Notes under the pieces: model-generated
What the model saw: only the letters and a program-made list of their open reading frames with translations
Database searches by the model: none
What the model was told of the DNA's origin: nothing
Assembly: GCA_036925085.1 (NCBI GenBank)
Contig: JAUPFP010000021.1
Coordinates: forward strand, 2,692,027-2,756,026
Direction: 5' to 3'
Length of the DNA stretch: 64,000 bases
DNA from: Brachycybe producta
Taxonomy: Eukaryota; Arthropoda; Diplopoda; Playtdesmida; Andrognathidae
Shown: positions 32,556 to 46,200 of the stretch, in pieces
Layout: every line of letters starts with the position of its first letter
Position numbering within the stretch: position 1 is the first letter of the stretch
Made by a program: the position numbers and the translations under genes

Positions 32556-34207
32556 TTTATAATATGTCCATATGAGTCGTTATTATTTTGCAACTCACCA
32601 AATTCAGATCACACACGAACTTCGACATCTTTCGTTGGATCCTCACCTTTCCGTGAGAATGGGAAGAACACCACAAGAACGGCTGCCAAAGAACAACGTT
32701 TTAAAATATAATATTTCTTTACGAAAAATATTACTCAGTATAGTTTCTAGAATCTAGATCATTGATAATTTAGTGAGCTATAGTTTGTTAAAAAAAAACA
32801 ATTTAGGCCTGGGCCAACCCAACTCACAACCCTTTAAAAGTGGGCACAGCCCATAAGGCCCACAAAGTCCATAAAGACCATGAACTGCATTTTTCAAAAG
32901 CCCACAAGATCCAAAAGGACGTACGATGTCCAAAAGCCGGATAAAACTCACAAAACGCGCCAAACGCAAAAGGTCTACCATCTACGAAACCCACAAAATA
33001 CTTTCAGAAAATTACCAGCTCTGGCACAATCCGGCCCATGAGCTTTATGAACACCTCTAATTGAAATCTAGTAAAAAAAATCCCTTGACAAAAAAGTATC
33101 CAAATCATAAAATCAACGTTTATTATTAAATTTGTTAATAAAACACAACATCTATACTAATTATCTTCATGCAAGTCACAAACCTTTAAATCTGTCACAA
33201 TTAAATAAAAAATGCAACGTATTTTAAAAGACTCCAATATTAGCCACAGTATCACTGACCAATACAAAATCATAAGATAAAACTCTTCTTCTCAATGGAA
33301 ATTCAATGCCAAACATTGTCCACACGCAAAGGATTCACACGTTCGTTCATACAAAACAATTAAATATAAAATTACAAACATGAAACATAAGTTTTAATTA
33401 CAATCAAACACACATAACTCATGCATTTTTTTTTTCAAACCGTGCAAGAAACATTTTAATCAAAGATTAAAATAAAGATTATTTTGCATCTTTGCAATAC
33501 AGACTTTGTTTTCCATTAAAGATTAAATTTAAATTATAATATATTTGAGAAATAAAAACAGTTTTGTCGACACTGTTTTACGTACATTTTAATATATTTA
33601 AGTTAAAATAAAAACCTAAACAATGTAGTAATATAAAAAAAAACAAATCTAGAAATTTAAAAAATGAATCGTAATTCAGAAAGAGAGAGAGAGAGAGACA
33701 GAAAAAAAAGCAAGCAAACATAAAAAAGGTGACTAATAATTATTGATGCGGTGGTTCAGCAGGTTATTCGGGAACACTTTTTTTTTGCGAACGAAAAAAA
33801 AATATATATATAAAAACTTTTTATACATTTAATTAATTAATTAACGTGCAGGTTAAAAATCGAAGAAATCACTGCAATAAAAAATGAGAAAAAAAAAACT
33901 TAAGAATTTGCATTTGCAAAATAAAACAAAAATGAAACAAAAACGAAACAAAACAAAAAAAAAAGTTGTTAGTACAACAATAAACAGAAAGAAACAAAGA
34001 AAAGTAATAGAGATTTTTTTAAAACATAAATGCATATTTGTCGCAATTTTTTTTGCTTTTGAAATCACAAAAAATTGATCGATAATTATTGCCACTGAGA
34101 AAATAAAACTTCCAATTTTGATGGCACAAATTGAAAAATATTTAAATCGTATTTTTCAATCTCGACAAACCATTTTAAATACAAACGGTTTTAAAAACGG
34201 AAACGAT
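32556..34207. other. HOOK 3' flank and probable 3'UTR (minus strand)
   Basis: Downstream of the HOOK stop on the minus strand. AT-rich, with a minus-strand AATAAA at 33119-33124 as one possible polyadenylation signal. No other gene is visible. Confidence 0.35.
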
Positions 34208-37200
34208 TCACCTCTGTCCGAGTCCGATTCCCGTACGACGCGAGGTTGCCTGTCTCTGTCTAGCGAGAAAAGATTGTCCTTGTGTCGCACTTGCCAATCG
34301 ATCTTCTGCAGCTTTTCTTTGTAAATGAATTCCCTACAAGAAGAAGAAGAAGAAGAAAACCTCGCATATAAACCAATCAACAATTTATGTTTTTTCATTA
34401 AAAAAACCGTCCTCCATTTTGCAGTTTACCAAATTATGAAATGCACTCAAGACCATCTTTTCTTCGACTTCTTTCAAAGCCTTTGATTCTTTCGTTTCTC
34501 TCTGAACAAAAAAGAAGAAGAGACATTTTGGGTTTTCTAAGAAAATCATAAATAACCAAAATACCTCGAGGTTCTCAATAAATTTCTCTTTTTCATAGAG
34601 TTGGTTTCGTAAGGCAGCAATGTCAGTCGATGTCGAAAGGGTTGGTTTTGGATCCATGCTCTTCATAACCTTTTATCAAAAACAAAATCGTTTTCATAAT
34701 ATTTTTTATCTTAAAATTAAATACTAGAACAGTGTTGGGACAAGTTATTTTTCAAATTAATGTAACTAATTAAATACAATTAATTTTAAAAAGAAAATAA
34801 TTACAATTATTTGATTTAAAAAAAAAATTAATTACAATTACTCATTTTCCCAAATGAATTGAATTATTTTTAAAATTACAAATCAAACAATTGAGATGTA
34901 AAAACATCCAAAATAACAATTACAGTGAAAACCGTTTAACATAAAAAATCAGGTAATACCAAAAATATTTTCAGTCTGCTCCTTTAGAATTGCATAATTT
35001 TTTTTCTAACACGAAAAAATCGGATAACACGAAAATACTTCAGTTCATTTCATATCGTGTTATATGGTTTTCATTGTATGAAACAGAATATTGAAAGTGT
35101 TCAAACACACATCAGTCGGTTTGATAATAATTAATTACCAGTTAATCAGCAATAGTTAAAGCAAGTTCAGAGTAGTTTAACAAAAAAATAGTTTTAAATA
35201 CAAAAGAAACAGAAGTCATTTGAAAAGTAATTACTTTTTCCATTAGAAAACGTAATTAATTACAATAGAAATAATACAGTATCAAAAGTAATGGCTGTGA
35301 AATACTAATTTGAAAAAAGTATGTTTTTTAACAAGTAATTCGTTACTTTTGGCGAATTATTTCCCAACACTGTTAAAAGAGAAGATCTAATTTTGTTTAC
35401 ATTCTTCGCCTTTTCTAAGTATTTTTTATAACGTTCTTCCATCTCTCGTATTTCTTCGTCTTTTCGACCGATAACATCCTGCAACTGCAAAACTTTTTCT
35501 CCTGCAAACAAAAAGTTGTTTTAAAAAAAAAAATAATAGATTTATCTTTTCATATTACACTCTTTATACATTCTTATAATTATATTTTTTACCAAATTCA
35601 GTCAATGATGTATCTTTCTGTTCAATTTCTGAATTCTGTTTGCTAACTTCTTGTTCCAATTCTCTGATTTTAGCCAAAGAAGAATTCAGTTTCTGCCTCA
35701 GTTCAATTCCTTCATTGCTACTCGCAGTTGTTTGACTCGTGTGAAATTCTTCCAACTGACTTTCTAATTCTAAAATTCTCTGATTTGCCAATCTAAAAAT
35801 ATGCATTTCATATAATGAAAAACAAACAAATATTGAAACTAATGTGATTTTAAAACCTCGAACTCTTCATTATTCTGTTTTTTAGGAGCAGAATTTAAGA
35901 GAAACTTGAATATAATTTAAAAACTAGGGTAACTCAATCAATTAAAACATTTTTCAATATCTTTTAAAAATAAGCATTTTGTGTCAGAAAATGATTTTTG
36001 TCTATAAAAAGGTTATTTTTAAAGATTGATCAACACGAAAATACGAGTTTCGGCTATCCGTTCTAGTTTCTAAGACACTATCAATTTCTTCTTAGTTGTT
36101 GCTCTTCCGAAACGCAGAATAACCACAGAATTCGAAAAGTATATCGTATTGTATGTTGTTAATAAAATGGAAAACAACTGCATGCACAACAACTCTTTTT
36201 GTGTAAACATAACGTTTATTATCAAAAAAGAATTTAGTACATTAGTCACTTTTTTATACAAAATTTAATTTTTAAAAAAGTTTGCAACGAAACAAAAAGG
36301 AATTTACGACTAAAAAAAAATAACAACCTACAAAAATAAAAAATCTTTTTAACAAACAATTGACCAGTAAATTGGTTACTAATAAAAATAATTATATATC
36401 TGTAAATAATGTAGCTCACACCAAAAAAAAAATGAAAATTAATAAATTGGAGGGACAATTAAAACGTTCTTCTTCGAATCATTTTGATATGAGTGTGTGT
36501 ATAAGTTGGATTTCTTTTGCATTTCTCGTCATCAAAATGTACAACATATAAAAGAAGTACGGATTTGAGGGGGGGAAAAAAGGACAGAAATATACAAAAG
36601 GTACCAAAAACTACTTTAGAACCTTGTTTTGTGCGTACACAAAAAAAGTTGTTGCATAGCAGTGTTTTCCACAAAAAAAAAATTGGTTACGACAAGTTCT
36701 CGATCGAACGGGACGAACATTAAAAAAAAAACAGCAAAGTGACAAAACAAATCACAACATTAAAAAAATAAAACCTTCCATCCCTGATCCTAAAAAAACA
36801 CCATTTTATACATAATATGTATATAAAAATTCTATTATTACGCAAAATTATATTTCTCTAAACTAGAAACCAGGCCTGCACAACACAGTTAAGAGTGAGG
36901 GGAGCATATTACACCATAAAATACATTACGAGTGGAAGTTTGGAGCTGATACTTTATTAGTATGAAGGCGCAATGACATCTGATGCGCGCGCCAGCGGGT
37001 AGAAGGACATTGTTTCGTCTATGGCGATCGGCGTCGCCAAATACCGAAACATATTATCCATGCCAGAAAAATCAACTTTCAAATTTGACAAAGCAAATTG
37101 TTTTCAATCATTTGAGCAACTGCAATTATACTTTTTTTTAAATAAAAAAAAGGCCAGTTAAAGGCTACATGTCTGGTTACTGTCAGTTGTTAACTAGAAA

Positions 37201-40200
37201 GATCTAGCCTCGAACCAGTTATTTTTTATTGAATCAAGGGTGACTTTTACTTCACAATTAGCTCTTGGGCCACAGATTGCCCACATTCGATTATTATTTA
37301 CTGCATCAAAATTCAATTCCAAATAATTATAATTAAAAATAAAATTATGCAGTTATTTCCAAAATTCGTCACGGGCCACACAATTGAAACCAATTGGGCC
37401 ATATTATGTTGTACAGGCCTGCTATAAACCACAAGGAAATTACTCTAATGGATATTTAAAAGAGAAAACAAAACTATTATTAAAGTAGATCAATTAATGA
37501 AATACTGAAAATATTAAAATCTTATCTAAAATTACCAAAAAAAAAAAAGCTTATTGCTGTAAGTGTCGATAATCTCTATGATATAATTATTATTATAATA
37601 AAAAGCAGAGAGTAACGGTTTTGATTTCATTTTTTTTTAAAAAAAGGAGAGAAAAATCTAAACGAATTCCTGCCTGAGATTTTTCAATTTTTCTTTAAGG
37701 CACTAAAATACTACATTTTGTTTAAAAAAAATTACCTCCCTTATTTATAATTTTTATAAACAAGACTTTATAATCTATCTAAATAGGAAGAAAAACATCT
37801 GGAAGATACCGAAAAACAAGAAGAAAAAAACCTCCCAACCTTTTCCTTGCTTCGACTACAACTAATACAAACGCGCACACTAATTTACAAAACTGGTCCA
37901 AAAAAATGCAATTTCATTATTTCAAAGACACAACTGCAGAATAGAATAGAAAAAAATTCCATTCTTAGTAACTTCGCTTAATTTCAGGGGCGGACGGAGA
38001 GAGGAAAAAAAAAAACGACACAAGATAATCCTTTAACTGGATGTAAAAGCCCCACCCCACATTGGTTCTATTTTCATTTTTGACCGCAATAAATATGTCA
38101 TCTTTTGCTATTTTCCACTAAACGTTTTACCACTAAGCATTTTTTTTTTAAAAATGTACGATGCCCCGCAAAATTATTTTTCCGTTTCAAATATTTTCCT
38201 ACTTTTCTTCAACAAAAATGTGTCATTTTACTTTTTTGACATTTTCTACTGCAAAATAACATTAGTTTTCTGTTCCTTTTTGGTGAAATTTTTCAATTTT
38301 CAAAATGAAAATTCGGCCCTCAAAATGCCCAATAGGAAAGTCCGTCCCTGAATAACTCATCAGATAAGTAAATATTAAATTACTTTTTTTTTGTAATAAA
38401 ATTTAAGAAAAACCAGGAAAACATTTTTTAAGGCATGCCACTTATTCAATTAATCACAGGCACCAACAAAAATAGAATACTAACTGACTAGTTAAGAGAT
38501 TAACAATGCCTCCAAAGTAAAGTCAAAAATGAAGAAAAAAAGGAACCAGAATTATCTGTTTCTTTGTGCAAATTTTTCTAATTTTCAAATCAAAATTTTA
38601 AAATTTGCATAAAAATAAAAAAATAACTGAAGAATTTTCTTCATTGTCCGTTTGTTGTGTGCGTGCACATTTTTTGACTTTCAAATCAAAATTTAAAGTT
38701 ATTTGAGTAAAAAAAAAACAATCGAATATAAAACCCTCTAAGAACCATTTCAATACTAAATAACGAATTCAATAACAAAATAATACACCTATTTGGCACA
38801 AGTCAATAATTATAGAAAAATGAGAAACCTACAAACCCGAATTTCTCTTTACGAGAGAAAGAGAGGGAGAGACATACACAAACGAACATAGCCTCGTCGT
38901 CGTTAAGTTAGTAACTAATTACCTACACCAAAGTTTCTCCGAAAAAAATTGTTAAAAATAAAAATATATATGTTTTATATAAAGATGAACTATGACACAA
39001 CCAACACGAAGATGAAAAGCTGTACAATTATTCGAAGAACGTCTTTTTCTTTTACCAAAAAAAAAAAACGTGGAATATATTTAGTCTTTTGCGGAGAAAA
39101 GGAATGTATCAATTGTAATAAAAAATACGAGGTTCGAGAGGACCCACTCACCCATTTAGAGGCTATAATTGTTCCACTAACAACCACAATTAACAAATAA
39201 CAAAATGTGGTCCGTTAACCAACGGCAGAACGATTTAAGGAAGAGGAATAGGAGAGAAAAGAGATTCAAAAACGGAACACAAAGGCACTATTTAGAAAAA
39301 AAGTGTCGACTAACAAGTTTCTAAAGTCTAAACTACGGCCGAACAAAATCTCAAAAGTTGTTTTAAAAAAAGGCTATATCAAAGTATAGCAATGATCTGT
39401 GATTGGAACAAAGAAAACAAAAAACTAATACGAGGAGGAGGAGGAACAGGAAGTTGTTGTGTGTTTCACGGTGCGAATATGCTAATGAAAAAGCCGACCA
39501 ATATATCGATGCAAAAGTCGCATTTGAATCGACTCCCCCACCTGTTCTCCGTTTCCAGCTCACTCTGTCTCTCTTTCGAATCGTCGACAATCGTTTGCAA
39601 CACTTGAATCTGCTCCTCGTCGCTTCCCTGACGATTCAACTTCAGCATCTTGTTCTCGTGCTGAAGTCGAATCAAACGCTCCCTTAACGAAACCAACACA
39701 AACGCATTTTGTATATCGAATATTATTAACTCAGCACAATTGTGAAGCAATAATTTCAAAAAGAAAAAAAGATAAGAGAAAAGAAATATTAGAGTAAGAG
39801 ACTTACTTGACTTCTGGAGGAATCATTTCGAACACCTCGACGCCGTCACCAACGGTCGACGGATGCCCAGTTTTATTGTGCGACGACGTAGACTCTTAAA
39901 TCATGATAACGAAGCAAATAAACAACAAGTTTCGTGTATAAAAGAAATTTAAAGTAATTACCACTATGCAGTTTCGTCATATTCAACTCTTCATTCGTAT
40001 CTCTCAACGTGTCTCTTTCAGCCACTAACCTCTATCATAATAATAATAATAAATCAGTAGAAGCTGCTACGACCTAAAACGAACGGTTTAATACAAACCT
40101 CTTTCTCTCTTTCGAGTGCCGTACACTTATCGAGAAGTTTCGTTCGATAGAATTCGGCTTTATCGGCCTTCGTCTCCTCCTCTTTCAATTTCGCGTGAAG

Positions 40201-43200
40201 ATCTTGAACTTGCTTTCGATACAATTCTACTTGCGACCTGGCCGTCGCCGTCCTCTTACGCTCCTAAAACAACCACAACAAAAAGACGTAACGTTGTTGC
40301 TTTTTTTTCTTCATGCGGTTAGTTTCGTAATAATCGAAAGTCACTTCTTCTAGTTCCAATTTCTGTTCCATGTAAGCCGTGTTTCGTTCCTCTAGCAGTT
40401 TCAATTGACGCTTTACGTCTCCAAGTTCCTCTTTTATACAAGAAAAACATTTAAGATTTAGATTAACGACAACAAAGTCAATAACGAGGCGTTTTTACCG
40501 AGCCTTTTCTTATACGTCTCTAAAGTAGATTCGTATTTTGTCTATAAAAAAACATAATTAAAGTGGTTTTTACCTGTTTCTAAAACATGTTATAAAAATA
40601 AAAACTTACGACTTTATCTCCAGTTTCTCGTAAAACGTCAACTTCATCTTTAAGAATCCTCGCCTCGTCGGCCACCCTCTGAAGTTCTTCATTCTTAAGG
40701 AATCAATATAAAACCTTCGTTTCAAACCAAACCAACAACGTTTGCACGAAAGATGGAAGCAAATGTCTCACTCTCTCTTGCAGATCACGAACTTGGAACT
40801 CTAATTCATCGACCTTAGACCTATATTCATCTCTAGCTGAAATAAAACGACAGGAAGTTTTATCGTTAAAACAACTCCTCTCTCGAATACAAAAAATAAA
40901 CAAAGAAACGTACAAGATTCTAATTTGTACAATTCTTCTTGAAGTTGGTCCACTTGATGTTGTAACGCCTGAGTTCGACGACCGGCTGCCGAGCTAAAAC
41001 AAAAAACAAAAAATTAGCCTTTGGAAGAAATTCGTTAATAGAAATTCGTCGACAACCTTAAATCGTCGAAACCTTCAGCCTGTGTTAGCTTTTCACTCAA
41101 CCGTTCATTTTCGGCCAACAGTGATGCCTTTTCTTCCTGAAGCCCAGTAACCTGATAACATACGGTTAATCAGTCAAAATGTATTCAGTTAAGGAGGTTT
41201 TAAAGTGTAAACAACCCTCAAGTTCTGGTTATTATTTCATTCAGGTGGAAAATTAAGACAAACTTGGATGTGTTTTAGAAACTAGAAGGGTAGACGCTCA
41301 ATCACTTAATGGTATTTTCATTTTTAGTCAATAAAAATGTTCTTTTGAAAGATAACCAACAGGATTGATTCAGCTACCATTCTAGTTTCCAACACATTTT
41401 CAATTAATTTCTTAAATATTGATCTTCTGAAACCTAGAATAACCAGAGTTTGAAAACTAGCTGTTCATAAAACATCTTAAAAGTTCTCTCTAAAACCTGC
41501 AAGTCTAGCTCGTGACACCGTTGTCCGATTTGTTCCTTTGCTTCTGTCATCGCATCTAATTCATCCATCATCCTCCTCAACTAGAAAACAACACAAATTT
41601 AAACGACAAAGTACTCATCACGTTAAAACAAATATGAACCTGTTCGTTGGTCTCTCCGTAAACATCGTTCTGAACGGCAGTTGGAGCTTCTTTTCTCATA
41701 AGTTCCTGAATGGCATTCATGACGACATGTTGAACGTCCTCCTCCATTCCCATGATAGTCTGTATGTATTCTACATTTTAATATTCAAACAGTTAAAAGA
41801 GAGAAAGACCAACTGCTATCACATCTTTTTTTTCCCGCCGCCGTCTTATCGAACGAAAAAGAAAAACTGATCTGAAAATCAGAGATAGATATGATTCTCG
41901 AGGGTTTCGTTCTTTTACAAACCTTCTTTATGATCACAGTTAACAGCACAACCCAAAATAAGTTGTAACAAACGCCCCAACTCAGAAGCATTGTGATGTT
42001 CACCTGACACAAAATACAAAAGACACCCGATCAATTTATTTGGTAACATAAAAAAAAAGAACGAAGGAGTGATGATGATGATGATGATGACAAGAGAATA
42101 ACAATAATAACAATAAACACACACAGACAGACAGACAACGGTCCAGAAAACTATAATTACCGATGGCGTTAACGTCGGGAAATCTAAAATCGATTATCTG
42201 CTGGCCTAAAATCTATTTTAAGAAAACGAAAAAAAACATATTTAATTCCATTTATATCGAAAAGAGAAAAAAATGCTTTTAATAATTATTTAAAAGAAAA
42301 ATTCACCTCCATGTAATAACACGAGATTCCACGTTGAATCTTTTTCAAGTTGCTGACCTAAACACACACAAAAAAAAACAGCAATAATCGTAATCTTAAT
42401 AATTATATTACAAACTAGAAGTGTAATGAATCTCTTAAGATGACTTTATAGATATTTATTTCGCTTATGTCCCACCAGACGACGCCACAGCAGTCGCTAG
42501 TGCTAAGCATCATAGAAAATTCGAACGCAAAAACGTCAAGCGAACGTTTTTTTATAAAGAAAATTACGAAAAAAAAATCAAACTATTTTCAAAACTAGAA
42601 TGGTAATTAAAGATTATGTTAAAAAAAAATTTTGAATTCTTTCATCGCAATATTTTTAAAAATAAACATTTTAAAGTTTAGCTTGCGAATGACCCGTTTT
42701 TTGGCTTTTTTTTCCCCCAATAAGATTTAATGAAAAACATAGAAAAGTTTATTTTGAAAGATATCAATCATGAAAAAAAAATTTTTTAGCACTATTACCA
42801 ACTATTCTAGTTTCTAAAACATTTTGATTTGTTTCGTAATGTTTCTTCTGAAAAATGTTTGCTTGAAAAATATAAATTTTCCTCAAAACCGAGGGTGGAG
42901 AGGATGGTGGCGCCATCTGAGAGAAGAAAACAAAATAAATATTTATTCAGCCACCATTATACGCGACGTTTTCTAATTCCGAATCCAAACTATCTTTCAC
43001 TTGTACATTGTGTTTCAATCGAACCCTTTCGAAATGGGTTTCCTCGAGACATGGTGACACCCAAAATCTCAAGTCACGCCACCGTTATTCGTACAAAAAT
43101 TAACGGCGGCGGGGTTAAACAATATAGATTACAATTAAGATTTACTGAATTGAAGAGATTCATTCAGTTAAAAATTATTTTCTCTCCACAAAAGAGTCAA

Positions 43201-46200
43201 TAGTCGTAAGGTTGGGTGTGGCACGGCTGCGGCCCACAAGGTTTACAAGAGAAATGGGTTGGAAACGACAAGGGTGGAGATACACATGGAAGACCCGATT
43301 TCAATTGGATTCGGACTTAAATCTTTTTCAAGGTGTCGTCTCTATTATTTAATAAAAAAAAAGTTGAATGCACACACACAAGGTGAAGTGAAAATATAGT
43401 CGCCAACATTGAGTCAAACATTTATCCTTTTTCAATAACAAAAAGAAAAAAGTCTTTGTGTCGAAACATAATTTATAATAATTACGACTGTCATCACGAA
43501 AACTACAAACTTATTTCAAGCAAGGTCTAATGCTGCGTTTATAGTCGGTGTTTCGTAATCAAAGTCTTTCCTAATTGACATTCGAATTGTACACAAAATC
43601 AACGAGGAATAGTCAAGTTATTTTTTTCTTTCACAGTTGACATTTTATTTCTGTCAACTGAAACTTTTTCTCTCTGTAAATTGCAATTCTTTTTTCTGTC
43701 AATTGAAACTTTTTTTTCTGTCTATTGAATTTTTTTGTCAATAAACATTTTTATTGGAAATTAAATTTTTTTCTGTTAATTGACACATTTTTTTGTCAAA
43801 TGAAACTTTCTGTCAACTGAAGCTTTTGTCTGTCAATTGACACATTTTTTTGGCCATTGAAACTTTTTTTCTGCCAACTGAAACTTTTTTCTCTGTAAAT
43901 TAAAAATCTTTTCTGTCAACAGAAACTTTTTTCTGTCAATTGACACTTTTTTTGTCAAATGAAACTTATTTCTGTCAACTGAAACTCTTCTCTGTCAACT
44001 GAAGCCGAAGTTTGTCAATTGACACATTTATTTGGTCATTGAAACTTTTTTTCTGTCAACTGAAACTTTTCTCTGTCAATTGAAACATTTCTCTGTCAAT
44101 TGAAACTTTTTTTTTTCTATCAACGGTCCAGTAGTTACAACATGATTGCAGCAGACCAACTATAAAGACGGCCGAGTTCTCAACCATTTATTATAATTTC
44201 AAGTTTCTAATCAAACACGCATAACAAAAACAAGAATAAATAATGAAAAAACAAAAGAACCTTGAGCCTCCAATTTGCCGACACATCGGTTTTTATTTTC
44301 TGCATCCAAGAAAGATCGAAATATTCGGGTGCTCTAAAAACAAAACATAAAAATCAGAATTTTTATTTAATTTTCATTCCGTTAACCCCCAACTTCGAGC
44401 AATTTCGAAAATCTTGACTACAAATTAAATATAATAAAGATTAAAAAAAAAAAGAGTTATTTGATCGGTTTAATGAGGAAGTGAATTCTTTTAAAAGATT
44501 TTTTAAGTGTGTTATTCAGTATCCACTTAAAATTCAAAAGAGATTCTTGGGTAGGATTCCAATATGGCACCATTACAGCCCAAAACACTTCTCGTAAAAT
44601 TAATTTATTACTCCTAAAATGCTTTATTAGCACTATTATGCTCTGGTCAACTATGCACAGACAATGAAAAGGCGTCTTTAAATAGCAATACATAGCCAAC
44701 CACAGCCTAGCCACCTGCGGCAATATTTTGCAGTAGAACTCGACCTGTCCGACCACACTCCAAAGTGGTTTGCTGTACAAATTATCTAAAAGACTTGCAG
44801 CAACTATTTATTGTGGCCGAATATCCCGTTCCAAATGTATTCAATCAAGTTTTAAGAGCCAATTCTTACAACTACTTTTGGTAATCGAGTTCGACCGCAA
44901 AATGTAGTCGGCTTGGTTTGTCCGCTTCATGTGGATCGGCGTTTAAAGAAAGCATTTTTTTTTTCAATTTCATGTTTCCGACTCATTTTCTCTAAGTTGG
45001 AAAAAGGACCTTTTTTAGAAACACAATCAACATATAACCAGAGCATAAAAAAAAGTTGACTTTTCGTTGGACCCTCACACTCCTTCGTAAATAAGAAGAG
45101 TTGGCAGATTTACTGAATGTCGATAAATTCAAACTTTTATTATAGCTTAAAATATTCTGGTATGCAAATTGAGATTGAAGTGGTTTCAGATTGAGATCTG
45201 TAATAAATAATTTCATACATTTTTTTTTATTACTTCAAACGTGTTCTCTCAAAGTGTCTATTAACTTATAAAATATATACGAAGTTCTGATCATTAACGT
45301 CCATGTTTATAAAAAAAAGTAAAGGCATTTAGAAATCGGAAAGAACTTCAGGTTGGCTCCGCCCTTTTTATGACGACCGGCAACTTCTAATTGGTTTGTT
45401 GTGTGATTCGACGTTGAAAAGGGCGGAGAGCATGTGACGTCAGACTACATAACCAACCAATTAGAAGTTGCCAGTCGTCATAACAAGGGCGGAGCCAACA
45501 GAAGTTCTCTCCGATTTCTAACTGCCTGTATAGAAAGTCGCTTAAAAAAAGCTAAACTTAAAAAATGATACAAAAAAAAACCACACCCAATAGTAAGTTT
45601 AAGCTTTGTTTAAGTTTCACTTTGACTTAAGTAACATTTTTAGCTATAGAAAGTTTTATACTATAGAAAGTGTTGTCTTGCATCAATTTTTAAGCTTAAC
45701 TTTATTTTAAGCCACGTTTTTGAATATGGAAAAAAGGGGGTAAGAATTCCTTAAAGAAGTGTTGTTCTTCAGATAACAAATCAGTTTTGAAGCTGAATGC
45801 AAATTTCAGATATTTAATAGGTTTATCGAACTAACAACTCCTCAGAAGTTGCCTGATTTTACGAGAAAGATAGAAAAGAATTTTCCATTTTTTTATAATG
45901 AAATCTATAAATTCAAAAATCTACAAACAAAAAAAAATTAACATGTCAACGACTCGATTTTTTTTGTTTAATTTTCCGTCAAAAATGTTGAAATAAAACT
46001 ATTTTTATTCAGTTCTTCGTATAAACGTAACAAAAGTCGGAAAACAAAAAGTTCCGCTCCAGCGAAATCTCTCTCTCTCGGTATAAGTACGAAAGGTGAA
46101 GGTAAAAACCCACCAATGCATATAATTGTTTGTATGTTATCGTAATCCTCCTCCTCCTCCTCCAAATCATACCTTTAAAAAATCACTGAAAGCGCAACTA

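Noticed and set aside
42829..43203. 124-residue plus-strand ORF in HOOK intron 3
   Set aside because: It overlaps repeats B13 and N and has no recognisable domain.
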